Assembly (NCBI GenBank): GCA_013151235.1
Contig: JAADIO010000051.1
Span: 1-30,415, forward strand
Direction of reading: 5' to 3'
Length of the DNA: 30,415 nt
Source of the DNA: Deltaproteobacteria bacterium
GTDB lineage: Bacteria; CG2-30-53-67
The translations under genes and the position numbers were made by a program. A model generated the notes under the pieces. It did no database searches, had not been told where the DNA came from, and saw only the letters and a list, made by a program, of their open reading frames with translations. Positions 16,684 through 25,945 of this stretch are shown in pieces (position 1 is the first letter of the stretch; each line of letters begins with the position of its first letter).

Positions 16684-16720
16684 CAAATACTGCGGCACAC
16701 CGAGTGTACCGCAGTATTTG
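16684..16720 (+). terminator. Long perfect hairpin after rpsU (attenuator or processing site)
   Basis: CAAATACTGCGG (16684-16695) pairs without mismatch with CCGCAGTATTTG (16709-16720), and ACAC/GTGT extends the stem inside. No run of T follows, so it is not a standard intrinsic terminator. It lies 16 bases after the rpsU stop and 89 bases ahead of yqeY. In E. coli a partial terminator between rpsU and dnaG sets different expression levels; this hairpin is well placed for a similar role or as an mRNA processing or stabilising element. Confidence 0.55.
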
Positions 16721-16809
16721 GTGAAGAGGGCTACCCAGACCGATTCAACCAGGATTACAGCCGTGATGGTCTCTTCGGCAGGACGGCTTGATCTGAATGA
16801 TGGAGGCGG

Positions 16810-17253
16810 ATGTCTCTCAGGGAGAAGCTCGATCAAGACCTGAAGGAGGCCATGAAGGGACGGGAGAAGGAACGTCTTTCAGTCCTGCGGATGGTCCGGT
16901 CGGAAATCAAGAATCAGGAAATCAGGGATCGCCGGCCCCTGGATGAAAGTGCTCTTCTCACCCTGCTTGCCCGGAGCGCAAAACAGCGGAGGGATTCGAT
17001 TGATCAGTTCCGAAAAGGGGGCCGGGAGGATCTGGCCGCACAGGAAACCCGGGAGCTTGAGATCCTTCTTGATTATCTGCCAAAACCGCTGACGGACGAC
17101 GAACTGCGGAAAGTGGTCGAGAAAACGGTCACCCGTATCGGCGCCATATCAATGAAGGAAATGGGTACCGTCATGAAGCAGGTCATGGCGGAGGTCGGCG
17201 GACGAGCTGACGGGAAACGGGTCCAGCAGATGGTACGGGAGGTCTTGTCCTGA
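16810..17253 (+). CDS. yqeY: GatB/YqeY domain protein
   Basis: A 147-residue protein of the YqeY family, which shares a helical domain with the C-terminal tail of the GatB subunit of tRNA amidotransferase. Matching parts are LREKLDQDLKEAMKGREKERLSVLRM, the QRRDSIDQFRKGGREDLAAQE segment and MGTVMKQVMAEVGGRADGKR near the end. The family is probably tRNA-related, but its role is not firmly known. GGAGGCGG directly precedes the ATG. It sits between rpsU and mutS2/dnaG, its usual place in several phyla. Confidence 0.94.
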   Translation: MSLREKLDQDLKEAMKGREKERLSVLRMVRSEIKNQEIRDRRPLDESALLTLLARSAKQRRDSIDQFRKGGREDLAAQETRELEILLDYLPKPLTDDELRKVVEKTVTRIGAISMKEMGTVMKQVMAEVGGRADGKRVQQMVREVLS

Positions 17254-17277
17254 AAAAGGGGAAGATCTCCTTTTTTT
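17253..17277 (+). terminator. Possible terminator after yqeY
   Basis: AAAAAGGGGA and TCTCCTTTTT form an imperfect stem around a short loop, followed by more T. The stem is short on GC pairs, so termination would be partial at best. It overlaps the last base of the yqeY stop codon and precedes mutS2 by 54 bases. Confidence 0.45.
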
Positions 17278-17331
17278 CTTGAGGGAAAATTCTTCCTGAG
17301 CATACGACAGAAGACTGCAACACAGGCTCGC

Positions 17332-19680
17332 ATGGATAGCAAGACCCTACGTACCCTTGAGTTTGACCGGATCCAGGAAATCCTGAAACGCTATGCCGCT
17401 TCCAGCCCGGGAATCTCGGAGATTGAACATCTCCGGATCGGGCATCAACCGGAATCCATTCGGCAAAGCCTTGCATGCGTCCGGGAGATGCGCTTTCTTC
17501 TACAAAACCGGGGGAGATTGTCCCTGCAGGGGAATGAGGAGATTCGCCCCTGCCTGCAGTCCATCCGGGTGGAGGGCGCATCCCTGAAAACGGATGATCT
17601 CGTTCTCCTCCGGAAAGTCATCCGCACGGGACAGGTTGTGAAGGACACTCTGGACGGAGAGAAGGAGACCTGTCCCCTGCTCCACCGGGAGGCCCGGCGG
17701 CTTGAATCGTTCCGGGGCCTCGGGGAAATTATTGACCGGACCATCGATGAACGGGGACGGCTCCGGGATTCGGCCAGCCCCGATCTGCAGCGAATCCGGC
17801 GCAGAATGCAAACATTGAGGCAGAGCGTCCGGACCCGGCTGGAAGAGATCCTCTCTTCGGCCTCTCTCGGTCCGATGGTACAGGAGAAACTGGTCACAAT
17901 CCGGAACGGCCGCTACGTGATTCCACTGAAACCGGATTTCTCCGGAAAGCTGTCGGGGATCATCCATGACCGATCCGCCAGCGGTCAGACCGTCTACGTC
18001 GAACCGGCCGCAACGGTGGAGATGAATAACCGCCTTTCCCGGCTGCTGTCGGAAGAGACGGCGGAGATCCGGAAGATTCTTCTTCGGATCACGGAAAAAG
18101 TCAGAGGAGCGGGGGAGGGCCTGGCCCGAAACGTTGCCGTACTGGCTCGTTTTGATCTCCATCAGGCGAAGGCCCTTTACGCAGAGACCATCAAGGGAGT
18201 CAATCCGAAACTTGTTGATTCCAAAATGATTGATTTTCAGCAGGCGAGACATCCCCTGCTGCTGCAACGCACAGCGCCGGACGGTCGGAAACCGGTGGTC
18301 CCGGTTGACCTTCGTCTCGGAGAAACGTGCACAACCCTGCTGATCACAGGTCCGAACACAGGCGGCAAAACCGTCGCGTTGAAAACCCTCGGACTGCTGG
18401 TCTTAATGGCCCAGGCGGGAATTCCGGTTCCCGTGGCGGAGGGAAGCCGCATGGGAGTCTTTCGGGAGGTCATGGCCGATATCGGAGACGCGCAGAGTAT
18501 TCAGGAGGATCTGAGTACTTTTTCCTCCCATATTGAAAACATCGTCTCCATTCTAAAAGGAGCGGAAGAAGGGGCACTGGTCCTCCTCGATGAATTAGGG
18601 ACCGGCACCGACCCCCGGGAAGGAGCAGCCCTGGGAATCGCCATTTTAGAGAAGTTGGAAAATTCGGGCTGCCTCACGGCGGCCACAACCCACTACGAAG
18701 AGGTTAAACAGTTTGCCTACACCCGCCGGGGGATGATGAACGCCTCGATGGCCTTTGACAGGGAGCACCTCCGGCCGACTTATACGCTGCTCTACGGCCA
18801 TCTCGGGACCAGCCACGCCTTCGAGGTGTCGGAACGTCTTGGAATACCGCATGCCGTCCTGCGGCGTGCCCGGGAAGAAATCTCTGATTTCGACCGGAAC
18901 CGGGATCACCTGATTGAAGAACTCGAAGGACGGATTGCGGAAACCCGGACGCAGGCAAAATCCCTGCTACAGAAAGAAAAACGGATAGAGATCCTGAAGA
19001 AAGAGATCGAAGAGGAAAAAGAGAAGACCCGGAAAGAGACCGAAAAGATCCTGGCGGAGGCCCGGGCAAAAGTTGACCGGACCCGGAAACAAGTACGAAA
19101 GATCCTGAAGGCCGCCGGGCGGCAAGCCGACCGCAGCCGTCTCGAAAAGGAATTGACTGAACTGCAGAAGGAACTCCCGGAAGAGGAGCAGGTCATCCGG
19201 ACGAACCGGAATGCTCCCCTTCCGAATATCCCGGTGGGGTGTACCGTCGAAGTCATGGGGACCGGAAAGCAAGGGGTGATCTTAAACCGCCCGAACAGGA
19301 AAGGGCGCGTCCGAATCCTCTGCAACGGAATCCGGATGGAGGTTCCGGCGGCTCGCCTGCAGGAGATCTCCCCCGATACGCCTCTCCGGGGGGTCGTCGT
19401 AAAGCTCGATGCGGAAGAACACCAGGAGGTGGAAGTTCCCTCCCGGATTAATCTCCTCGGACTTCGGGTGGAAGAAGCGGTACGAAAGACGGTACATTAC
19501 ATTGATCAGGCCCATATGAATTGCATGCGTCATGTGGAGATCGTCCACGGCATCGGTACCGGTGCCCTGCGGAGGGCCGTGGCGGAAACCCTGGAGGCAC
19601 ACCCCCTGGTCATGCACTTTGAAAACAGCGGGGACAACCACGGCGGCGCCGGCGTCACCATGGTCCAACTGGTATCCTGA
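17332..19680 (+). CDS. mutS2: MutS2 family endonuclease/ATPase
   Basis: A 782-residue protein of the MutS2 family, which lacks the mismatch-recognition domain of MutS and acts in suppression of recombination or rescue of collided ribosomes. It has the clamp/core region, Walker A GPNTGGKTVALKTLG (from about residue 340), Walker B LVLLDELGTGTDPREGAAL, the TTHYEEVKQFAY segment, a long charged coiled coil (about 515-630), a KOW-like basic domain and a C-terminal Smr domain. In the Smr domain HGIGTGALR is intact, but the usual LDLRG/LDLHG box reads INLLGLRVEEA, without Asp and Arg/His. No strong ribosome site is seen. It lies between yqeY and dnaG, 11 bases before dnaG. Confidence 0.95.
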   Translation: MDSKTLRTLEFDRIQEILKRYAASSPGISEIEHLRIGHQPESIRQSLACVREMRFLLQNRGRLSLQGNEEIRPCLQSIRVEGASLKTDDLVLLRKVIRTGQVVKDTLDGEKETCPLLHREARRLESFRGLGEIIDRTIDERGRLRDSASPDLQRIRRRMQTLRQSVRTRLEEILSSASLGPMVQEKLVTIRNGRYVIPLKPDFSGKLSGIIHDRSASGQTVYVEPAATVEMNNRLSRLLSEETAEIRKILLRITEKVRGAGEGLARNVAVLARFDLHQAKALYAETIKGVNPKLVDSKMIDFQQARHPLLLQRTAPDGRKPVVPVDLRLGETCTTLLITGPNTGGKTVALKTLGLLVLMAQAGIPVPVAEGSRMGVFREVMADIGDAQSIQEDLSTFSSHIENIVSILKGAEEGALVLLDELGTGTDPREGAALGIAILEKLENSGCLTAATTHYEEVKQFAYTRRGMMNASMAFDREHLRPTYTLLYGHLGTSHAFEVSERLGIPHAVLRRAREEISDFDRNRDHLIEELEGRIAETRTQAKSLLQKEKRIEILKKEIEEEKEKTRKETEKILAEARAKVDRTRKQVRKILKAAGRQADRSRLEKELTELQKELPEEEQVIRTNRNAPLPNIPVGCTVEVMGTGKQGVILNRPNRKGRVRILCNGIRMEVPAARLQEISPDTPLRGVVVKLDAEEHQEVEVPSRINLLGLRVEEAVRKTVHYIDQAHMNCMRHVEIVHGIGTGALRRAVAETLEAHPLVMHFENSGDNHGGAGVTMVQLVS

Positions 19681-19691
19681 GGATCAAAACT

Positions 19692-21485
19692 ATGCTCTTC
19701 CCCGAGGAATTCATCACGGAAATCCGGGAAGCGAACGATATCGTCGAGGTCATTTCCAACTACGTCTCCCTAAAAAAGGGGGGCGCCAACTACAAGGGAC
19801 TCTGCCCTTTTCATTCGGAGAAGACCCCCTCCTTCATGGTCAGTCCTGCCAAGCAGATCTTTCACTGCTTCGGGTGCGGCGAGGGAGGCAACGTTATCCA
19901 TTTCATGATGAAACAGGAAAAAATGCACTTTCCCGATGCCGTCACCGCCCTGGCGGAACGATGCGGAAAACCGCTGCCCACCCTGGAACGGGTCCCGGAA
20001 GATCCCGCACGAAAAGAAGCAAAGGCGAGACTGTATGAAATCAACCGGGCCGCATGCGAATTTTTCCGGCAGGCACGGCTCGGCAACCCGGCAGCCCTTC
20101 GTTATCTGAAGGACCGGGGAATCCTGGAAAAATCACTTTCGACCTTTGCCATAGGTTTTGCCCCCGATGCATGGGAGTCTTTGAACCGGCATCTGACCCG
20201 GCAGGGATTCAAGGCCCGGGAGCAGGAGCAGGCCGGACTGGTCCTGCAACGGCAGAAGGGAGACGGGGTCTATGATCGCTTCCGGAACCGGGTGATCTTC
20301 CCCATTGTCGATATCTACGACCGGCCCATCGGTTTCGGCGGGCGGGTCCTGGACGATTCCACACCGAAATATCTCAATTCACCGGAGACCCCGATCTTCG
20401 ACAAGGGGGCAAACCTCTATGGTCTGAATCTGGCCTATGAGGCGATTCGCAAACAGGATTATGTCATCCTGGTGGAGGGGTATATGGACGTCATTACCGC
20501 CCACCAGGAGGGAATCTTAAACATCGTGGCCACCCTCGGGACGGCTCTGACGGAACGGCATCTCAGGAAACTGCGGCGTTATACACGCAACCTTGCCCTC
20601 TTCTTCGATTCCGATGCCGCCGGCCTTAAGGCCGCGGAACGGTCGTTCGACCTCTGCGTCCCGGCGGGGATAAAAGTAAAAGTCGTCACTCTCCCGGACG
20701 GGGAGGACCCAGACAGCTTCATCCGTGCGCGGGGGAAGGCGGGGTTCTCCGAGGCCATGGCCGGCGCACAGCCGATTATGGATTTCATGATGGAGCAGTC
20801 TACGGGCGGGAAAACCCCGGAGACCGTGGAGGAGAAAGTCGCTGTGACGGAAAAACTGGCACCCCTGCTTTCCCGGATTCCGGATGCTGTGGAACAGGAG
20901 CTTTATCTGAAAAAGGCAGCCTCCCTCCTCGGGGTAAAAGACTCGACCCTCTTACAAAAGATGCAAAGCGGCAGGAGGCGTCCTTCCCCAGGGAAACGTG
21001 CCGCGAAAAAACCGGAGGAGAAAAACAAAAAGAGGAGGATTCCCGTCTGGGAAAGGGATTTCGTCGGTTGGATGGTCGAACATCCGGAAGAGATCGGGAA
21101 ACTTCGGGAAAGGATCGTACCGGGCCATTTTCTGGACCCCGGACTCCGAAAGGTTGTGGAGGCCATCCAAAAGCTGCCTGACTCGGCGTTGGACCGGGAA
21201 ACCGTTTCGGCCCGAATCCAGCAGACGGACCCTCAACTGGCCGGTTCCCTGTCTCAATACTCTCTCGAAGAGCGGGACCTCCCCGACATACAGGGTCTGC
21301 TTGGCCGCCTTGAACTGGAACATCTCAGGAACCGCTTGACGCGACTTCAAGAGAAGTTGATCAATACTGAAAAGGGAAGTGAGGAGGAAACTCAATTCTT
21401 GCTGGAGAAAAATCAACTACGACTGCAGGTGGAAAACCTGACGTCCGAACTCGGAAGGGAAAAAAGAGCATGTCCATCAAATTAA
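19692..21485 (+). CDS. dnaG: DNA primase
   Basis: A 597-residue primase that makes RNA primers for replication. The N-terminal CHC2 zinc ribbon has Cys38, His41, Cys59 and Cys62 ([11 protein letters not shown] and [10 protein letters not shown]). The central catalytic part has FGGRVL and the TOPRIM residues [18 protein letters not shown] and [12 protein letters not shown]. The C-terminal part (from about residue 440) is a helical DnaB-binding domain with Lys-rich linker. The AGGA of its ribosome site overlaps the mutS2 stop codon, and its end overlaps rpoD by 16 bases, showing tight coupling within the operon. Confidence 0.97.
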   Translation: MLFPEEFITEIREANDIVEVISNYVSLKKGGANYKGLCPFHSEKTPSFMVSPAKQIFHCFGCGEGGNVIHFMMKQEKMHFPDAVTALAERCGKPLPTLERVPEDPARKEAKARLYEINRAACEFFRQARLGNPAALRYLKDRGILEKSLSTFAIGFAPDAWESLNRHLTRQGFKAREQEQAGLVLQRQKGDGVYDRFRNRVIFPIVDIYDRPIGFGGRVLDDSTPKYLNSPETPIFDKGANLYGLNLAYEAIRKQDYVILVEGYMDVITAHQEGILNIVATLGTALTERHLRKLRRYTRNLALFFDSDAAGLKAAERSFDLCVPAGIKVKVVTLPDGEDPDSFIRARGKAGFSEAMAGAQPIMDFMMEQSTGGKTPETVEEKVAVTEKLAPLLSRIPDAVEQELYLKKAASLLGVKDSTLLQKMQSGRRRPSPGKRAAKKPEEKNKKRRIPVWERDFVGWMVEHPEEIGKLRERIVPGHFLDPGLRKVVEAIQKLPDSALDRETVSARIQQTDPQLAGSLSQYSLEERDLPDIQGLLGRLELEHLRNRLTRLQEKLINTEKGSEEETQFLLEKNQLRLQVENLTSELGREKRACPSN

Positions 21486-23299
21486 AACGTATCCCGGAGA
21501 TCAAATCGCTCATTGCGCAGGGGAAGGAAAAGGGCTTTATCACCTATGATGAGCTGAACGATTCCCTCCCGGAAGAGATGGTCAATTCGGAAAAGATCGA
21601 TGAGCTGATCATACTGTTGGGCGACATGAACATTGAGGTCACGGACCCGGTACAGGAGGGAGGACAACCGGCCAAGTCGATCATCGATCACGAAGATGAC
21701 GGCGTGAAAGAGGTCGATGTCAACTTTAAAGAAGGCGAGGAGGATCCACTCAAACATGACGATGAAGAACTTGCTCTTGACCTGACGCCCGGTGCGATCG
21801 GCAAGACCGACGACCCGGTCCGTCTCTATCTCAAGGAGATGGGAACCATTGCCCTGCTCGATCGCGAAGGAGAGGTCCGGATCGCCAAGAAGATCGAGGC
21901 CGGGCAGCAGAAGATTACAAATGTTCTTATGACCTCACCGGTCATCGTTCCGATGGTCCTCTCGCTCGGAAAGAGACTTCGCAAAGGCAAGATCTATATC
22001 CGGGATGTCGTTTGCGGAACGGATGAGGATTTCGATGAGTTTTCCTCCGGCACTTCGGACAGCGAGCTGAAGATGCAGACCCTGGCCCGGATCGACGAAA
22101 TCCAGGAACTGATGGAATCTCTCGACTATCTGAGGCTCCGCATGGAGGACCCGAGGATCAAGAAAAAAGAGACCCGTGAGAAATACCGCCGCCGGATTGA
22201 TGAGACGCAGAAAAAGATCTTTTCACTCATCTCCCAGCTCGACTTTCATCCCGACCGGATCGAGGCCTTCACCCTCCGGCTCAAGGCAATCGTCGATCGA
22301 ATCAACTACCTCAACCGGGAAGTGCGGCTCTGTGAAAAAAACGCCCGCCTCTCCTCCGAGGATATACTGGCTTACTCGAATGCCCGGCGGAAAACTCCGC
22401 GCATGAAGAAGATCGAAAAGGCGGCCCGTGTGCAGCCACAGCGGATCAAACAGATCGGGCTTCGGTTGAAAAAAGCACGGAAGCAACTCCGGATGATCGA
22501 ACAGACCTATCGGGTTCCTCCGGAACACTTCAGGAACTCCCAGAAAAAACTTCGAAGCGGTGAGGCCCAGGCTCAGGGGGCCAAGGCGGAGATGGTCGAG
22601 GCAAACCTTCGACTCGTTGTGAGTATCGCCAAGAAATATACGAACCGGGGACTGCAATTCCTCGACCTGATCCAGGAAGGGAACATCGGACTCATGAAGG
22701 CCGTAGACAAGTTCGAATACCGGCGGGGCTATAAATTCAGCACCTACGCCACATGGTGGATCCGGCAGGCGATCACCCGGGCGATTGCAGACCAGGCCCG
22801 CACCATCCGGATCCCCGTACACATGATCGAAACGATCAACAAACTGATCCGGACCTCACGCCTTCTGGTCCAGGAAATGGGGCGGGAACCGACCCCCGAG
22901 GAGATATCGAGAGAGATGGATCTCCCCCTGGAAAAGGTACGCAAGGTCCTGAAGATCGCCAAAGAGCCGATCTCTCTGGAGACTCCTGTGGGCGAGGAGG
23001 AAGACAGCCATTTAGGAGATTTTATCGAGGACAAGAAGATCATGTCTCCCACGGAGGCGGTGGTCAAAATTAATCTCCAGGAGACGGTCGTAAAGGTCCT
23101 CCAGACCCTCACGCCCCGAGAAGAGAAAGTCCTGCGCAAACGTTTCGGCATCGGCGAGGCCACCGACCATACCCTCGAAGAGGTCGGCCAGGAATTCAAC
23201 GTCACCCGGGAGCGAATCCGGCAAATCGAGGCCAAGGCACTACGCAAGCTGCGTCACCCGACCCGCAGCCGGATCCTGAAGGCTTTTATCGAAGGGTAA
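21470..23299 (+). CDS. rpoD: Primary RNA polymerase sigma factor
   Basis: A 609-residue sigma-70. Region 1.1 spans about 1-80, region 1.2 is [22 protein letters not shown], a non-conserved insert follows, then region 2 ([22 protein letters not shown] and [19 protein letters not shown]), region 3 ([19 protein letters not shown]) and region 4 with the -35 recognition helix ([22 protein letters not shown]). It reads the TTGACA/TATAAT promoters seen elsewhere in the window. It overlaps dnaG by 16 bases and ends the macromolecular-synthesis operon. No intrinsic terminator was seen between its stop and the next promoter. Confidence 0.98.
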   Translation: MSIKLKRIPEIKSLIAQGKEKGFITYDELNDSLPEEMVNSEKIDELIILLGDMNIEVTDPVQEGGQPAKSIIDHEDDGVKEVDVNFKEGEEDPLKHDDEELALDLTPGAIGKTDDPVRLYLKEMGTIALLDREGEVRIAKKIEAGQQKITNVLMTSPVIVPMVLSLGKRLRKGKIYIRDVVCGTDEDFDEFSSGTSDSELKMQTLARIDEIQELMESLDYLRLRMEDPRIKKKETREKYRRRIDETQKKIFSLISQLDFHPDRIEAFTLRLKAIVDRINYLNREVRLCEKNARLSSEDILAYSNARRKTPRMKKIEKAARVQPQRIKQIGLRLKKARKQLRMIEQTYRVPPEHFRNSQKKLRSGEAQAQGAKAEMVEANLRLVVSIAKKYTNRGLQFLDLIQEGNIGLMKAVDKFEYRRGYKFSTYATWWIRQAITRAIADQARTIRIPVHMIETINKLIRTSRLLVQEMGREPTPEEISREMDLPLEKVRKVLKIAKEPISLETPVGEEEDSHLGDFIEDKKIMSPTEAVVKINLQETVVKVLQTLTPREEKVLRKRFGIGEATDHTLEEVGQEFNVTRERIRQIEAKALRKLRHPTRSRILKAFIEG

Positions 23300-23318
23300 A
23301 AACGACGGCAAAAAAACC

Positions 23319-23347
23319 TTGACATTTATACCGGCCTTTTCTATAAT
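23319..23347 (+). promoter_or_regulatory. Perfect consensus sigma-70 promoter
   Basis: TTGACA (23319-23324), 17 bases, TATAAT (23342-23347): an exact match to consensus at the ideal spacing. CCGGCC at 23331-23336 and GGCCGG at 23367-23372 flank the -10 region as a loose dyad. The next gene downstream is the tRNA at 23559, so the leader would be about 205 bases and would include repeat copy C. Confidence 0.8.
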
Positions 23348-23407
23348 ATATAGTTCTATTATGAACGGCCGGAAAAAGGACGAACGGGAAGAATGAAGAA
23401 TGATAAA

Positions 23408-23530
23408 GTCGTAAAAAGTCCGTTCAACCCTTCGACACGCTCAGGGCGAACGGTGTAAGTCATTGATATTCCGTTCGTGGTGAGCCTGTCGAACCATGAA
23501 CGGAATCCGAAAAACGACTTTTTACGACAC
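23408..23530. repeat. Full repeat copy (C) between promoter and tRNA
   Basis: A 123-bp copy with GTCGTAAAAAGTC at the left and GACTTTTTACGAC at the right end, followed by ACCATCA as at copy B. Inside are CTTCGACACGCTCAGGGCG and GTTCGTGGTGAGCCTGTCG. The ends can pair to close a long hairpin, and the inner GTTCGTGGTGAGCC..GAACCATGAAC part is a near-palindrome of its own. Confidence 0.85.
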
Positions 23531-23558
23531 CATCAAGAATAAAAAAGAGAGATCACCT

Positions 23559-23635
23559 GGGCCCATAGCTCAGTTGGTTAGAGCCACCGGCTCATAACCG
23601 GTTGGTCCCAGGTTCGAGTCCTGGTGGGCCCACCA
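23559..23635 (+). tRNA. tRNA with anticodon CAT (Met elongator or Ile2)
   Basis: A complete cloverleaf: acceptor GGGCCCA/TGGGCCC, D arm GCTC..GAGC, anticodon stem ACCGG/CCGGT with loop CTCATAA, T arm CCAGGTTCGAGTCCTGG and an encoded CCA. CAT can be elongator methionine or isoleucine-2, whose C34 is changed to lysidine. The variable loop TGGTC matches E. coli tRNA-Ile2 rather than the GGGTC of tRNA-Met, a weak hint for isoleucine. It is not the initiator type. It follows rpoD, has its own promoter and a strong terminator downstream. Confidence 0.95.
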
Positions 23636-23708
23636 AAGCGTGCAACAAAGGACTATGAAAAACAAATATCTTTTTCCAGGCAGAATCACAAAGATTACGC
23701 GTAAGCTG

Positions 23709-23743
23709 AAATGCACTTTAGAAATCTAAAGTGCATTTTTTTT
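23709..23743 (+). terminator. Rho-independent terminator after the tRNA
   Basis: AAATGCACTTTAG pairs with CTAAAGTGCATTT across a four-base loop and runs straight into eight T residues. It lies about 75 bases after the tRNA and 15 bases before the Nif3-family start codon, so that gene needs its own promoter or read-through. A GTG inside this hairpin opens the Nif3 frame earlier but is not a credible start. Confidence 0.9.
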
Positions 23744-23757
23744 GTCCCTTAAAGAAC

Positions 23758-24555
23758 ATGAAACTACAGCAGATCATCGACATTCTGGAGGAGATCGCCC
23801 CTCCACAGTACGCCGCATCGTGGGACAATTCCGGTCTTCAGGTCGGATCCCCGGAAGCGGAGGTCTCATCCATCCTCGTCGCCCTGGACATCACGGAAGG
23901 AGTCATCCGGGAAGGAGCCCGGAAAAAGACCGATCTCATCGTGACCCATCATCCCCTCTTTTTCCATCCCCTCTCCCGGCTGCAAACCAATACCGGCATC
24001 GGCAAGCTCCTCCCGCCTCTGCTGCAGGCGGGAATCTCCGTCTATGCGGCCCATACGAATCTCGATGTCGCTGCAGGCGGTGTCAACGACCAATTGGGAC
24101 GGGCATTAAAAATTGCCCGCTGGAAGGAACTGCCGGGGGGAAGAACCTCCGAGGTGAAAGGCTTCGGAGGCATTGGGAAGCTGGAGGCCCCGCGGCGGAT
24201 CACGGAAATCATCACCGACCTTAAAAAATCCCTGAAGATCCCCACCGTTCGTCTCGTAGGGTCCAAAGAGAAAACCGTGCAGAAGATCGCCTTCTGTTGC
24301 GGAAGCGGAGCCGATCTCTTCCCCGAGGTCTGCCGTGCGGCACCGGATCTTTTCATCACGGGGGATTTGAAATACCACGATGCCATGAATTTTCTCCTGG
24401 AGGGGATCCCTGCCCTGGACCTGGGTCACTTCGCTTCGGAAGCGGGTATCCGGAAACCTCTGGCGGAAAAGATTCGTCAAGCCATCTACAGGAAAGGGGA
24501 ACACCTTACCGTGCAGGTATCCCGCACCGAACGTGACCCCTTTCAGTTCATCTAA
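23758..24555 (+). CDS. Nif3-like dinuclear metal centre protein (YbgI/YqfO family)
   Basis: A 265-residue protein of the Nif3/DUF34 family. Metal ligands are visible: THHPLFF (His64, His65), AAHTNLD (His99, Asp103) and the C-terminal DLGHFASE with His and Glu. LQVGSPEAEVSSILVALDIT is the typical N-terminal core. Family members form hexameric toroids; proposed activities include GTP cyclohydrolase-type or metal insertion roles, none settled. I start at the ATG 23758 (MKLQQIIDIL); its ribosome site is weak and it sits right behind a terminator, so transcription may depend on read-through. The zinc-ribbon gene follows after 13 bases, a common pairing. Confidence 0.9.
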   Translation: MKLQQIIDILEEIAPPQYAASWDNSGLQVGSPEAEVSSILVALDITEGVIREGARKKTDLIVTHHPLFFHPLSRLQTNTGIGKLLPPLLQAGISVYAAHTNLDVAAGGVNDQLGRALKIARWKELPGGRTSEVKGFGGIGKLEAPRRITEIITDLKKSLKIPTVRLVGSKEKTVQKIAFCCGSGADLFPEVCRAAPDLFITGDLKYHDAMNFLLEGIPALDLGHFASEAGIRKPLAEKIRQAIYRKGEHLTVQVSRTERDPFQFI

Positions 24556-24568
24556 AAAGGAGCCGATC

Positions 24569-25300
24569 ATGACCTTACAAGAAGACCTGCAACAACTGAT
24601 CCACCTTCAGGAGGTTGACAACCGCCTCGGTGAAATCAAAGAAAAACGGGCGGAAGTGAAACAGGCCATTTTGCATGTCCGTGAACCCTTAACGCAATTG
24701 GAAACGGAAAGAGACCGACAGATCGAAGAGGTCACAAAACTTCGGGAGGAAGCTCGGGGACTGGAGCTGGCCACGCAGGAATTTACCGAAAAGATCCGAA
24801 AATCGCAAGAAAAGCTTTCCCGGATTAAAACCCAGGAAGAATATTTTGCTCTGCAGAAAGAAATCGAGGGAATGGAACGAAAAAAGAAAGAGGATGAAGA
24901 GAAACTCCTCGCAAACATGGAACTCCTGGAGTCCTCACAGAATCAAAGGGACGAACTGGCCACACAGTGTCAGGAGGAAGAAGCAAATTTCCGGAAGAAA
25001 CAGGAAGAGATGCTGGCCGATTCAACCCTCTTCGACAGCCGGGAGAAGGAACTCAACGCCCGGCGGGATGAGATTCTCCGGACGATTGATCGCCGCCATC
25101 TGGCATATTACAGTAAAATTTTCCAGCACAAAAGCGGCCCGGCCGTCGTACAGATCATCGACGGCAACTGCCAGGGATGTCACATGACCCTGCCCCCCCA
25201 GCTTTTTAACAATGTCCGGAAGGGAACCTCGATTATTACCTGTTCCTTCTGCAACCGTATCCTCTACGTCGAGAATCAGGTATGTCAAAGCGAATCCTGA
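24569..25300 (+). CDS. Coiled-coil protein with C4 zinc ribbon (DUF164/zf-RING_7)
   Basis: A 243-residue protein. The first 180 residues are a long coiled coil of heptads rich in Glu, Lys, Arg and Leu. The C-terminal 45 residues are a four-cysteine zinc ribbon: NCQGCHMTL and TCSFCNRIL. This is the protein known as zinc ribbon domain-containing protein or putative nucleic-acid-binding protein (COG1579). It is regularly found between a Nif3-family gene and an RNase HI gene, as here, which suggests a nucleic-acid role. AAAAAGGAG lies six bases before the chosen ATG at 24569. It overlaps the RNase HI gene by 19 bases. Function unproven. Confidence 0.9.
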   Translation: MTLQEDLQQLIHLQEVDNRLGEIKEKRAEVKQAILHVREPLTQLETERDRQIEEVTKLREEARGLELATQEFTEKIRKSQEKLSRIKTQEEYFALQKEIEGMERKKKEDEEKLLANMELLESSQNQRDELATQCQEEEANFRKKQEEMLADSTLFDSREKELNARRDEILRTIDRRHLAYYSKIFQHKSGPAVVQIIDGNCQGCHMTLPPQLFNNVRKGTSIITCSFCNRILYVENQVCQSES

Positions 25301-25707
25301 TCCATACCGACGGGGCGGCGAAAGGCAACCCCGGTCCGGCAGGCATCGGATGCATCGCCTGTGCAGAGGATGGAACAGTCCTCTTTGAACACTGCCGGTA
25401 TATCGGAGAGACCACCAACAATGTTGCGGAATACAAAGCGCTCATTGACGGACTGACCCGGGCGCTGGAAGAAGGCGCTTCCGAGGTCCGGGTCGCATCC
25501 GACTCCGAGCTCATGGTCCGGCAACTCCACGGGATCTACCGGGTCAAGCAGCCCCATCTCCGGAAACTCTTCGACGAAGTCACCAGGCTCAGCCGTCGCT
25601 TCGACCACTTCGAGATCGCGCACATCCCGAGGGAAGAAAACCGCGAGGCCGACGCCTTGGCAAACCGGGCGATCCGGCAGCATAATCCGGCAAGACAGAA
25701 TTCATAA
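25282..25707 (+). CDS. RNase HI-family ribonuclease
   Basis: A 141-residue RNase H-fold enzyme that cleaves the RNA strand of RNA:DNA hybrids. The four catalytic acidic residues are in place: Asp10 in HTDGAAKGNPGPAG, Glu50 in NNVAEYKAL, Asp74 in VASDSELM and Asp124 in READALAN. It resembles the reverse-transcriptase-like RNase HI group (as in B. subtilis YpdQ/YpeP and many deltaproteobacteria) rather than E. coli RnhA, with which it shares the fold but lacks the basic handle region. It overlaps the zinc-ribbon gene by 19 bases and ends the three-gene unit with Nif3. Confidence 0.92.
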   Translation: MSKRILIHTDGAAKGNPGPAGIGCIACAEDGTVLFEHCRYIGETTNNVAEYKALIDGLTRALEEGASEVRVASDSELMVRQLHGIYRVKQPHLRKLFDEVTRLSRRFDHFEIAHIPREENREADALANRAIRQHNPARQNS

Positions 25708-25734
25708 ACCTTCAAAAACTTTGGATTTCATGTG

Positions 25735-25945
25735 GTTCGACCGGTTCACTATGCTCGGAAAGTTTAATGGACCGTTCGTGGTGAGCCTGTCGAACCATGA
25801 ACGGAACCCGAAAAATGACTTTTTACGAGACCATCAACCTTTGTGCTCTGCTTTTCCCCGTGACACCCCGTGTTCCCCGTGGTTAAATGCTTTTCGTTTC
25901 TTGCTTTGATTTTGACCTTGATTTTGCCTTTGCCATGAACGCTTT
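25735..25945. repeat. Repeat copy (D, right part) followed by debris related to 57-125
   Basis: Positions 25737-25830 contain the right half of the dispersed repeat (CGGAAAGTTTAATGGACCG, GTTCGTGGTGAGCCTGTCG, GACTTTTTACGA) but lack the left GTCGTAAAAAGTC end; the extra CGGAAAGTTTAATGGACC phrase is shared only with copy E. From about 25850 to 25945 follows CCCCGTGACACCCCGTG and CCGTGGTTAAATGC, the inverted counterpart of 57-93, with a run of TTTGCC/TTTTGACC phrases. Spurious proteins with FVVSLSNHE arise here. Confidence 0.8.
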
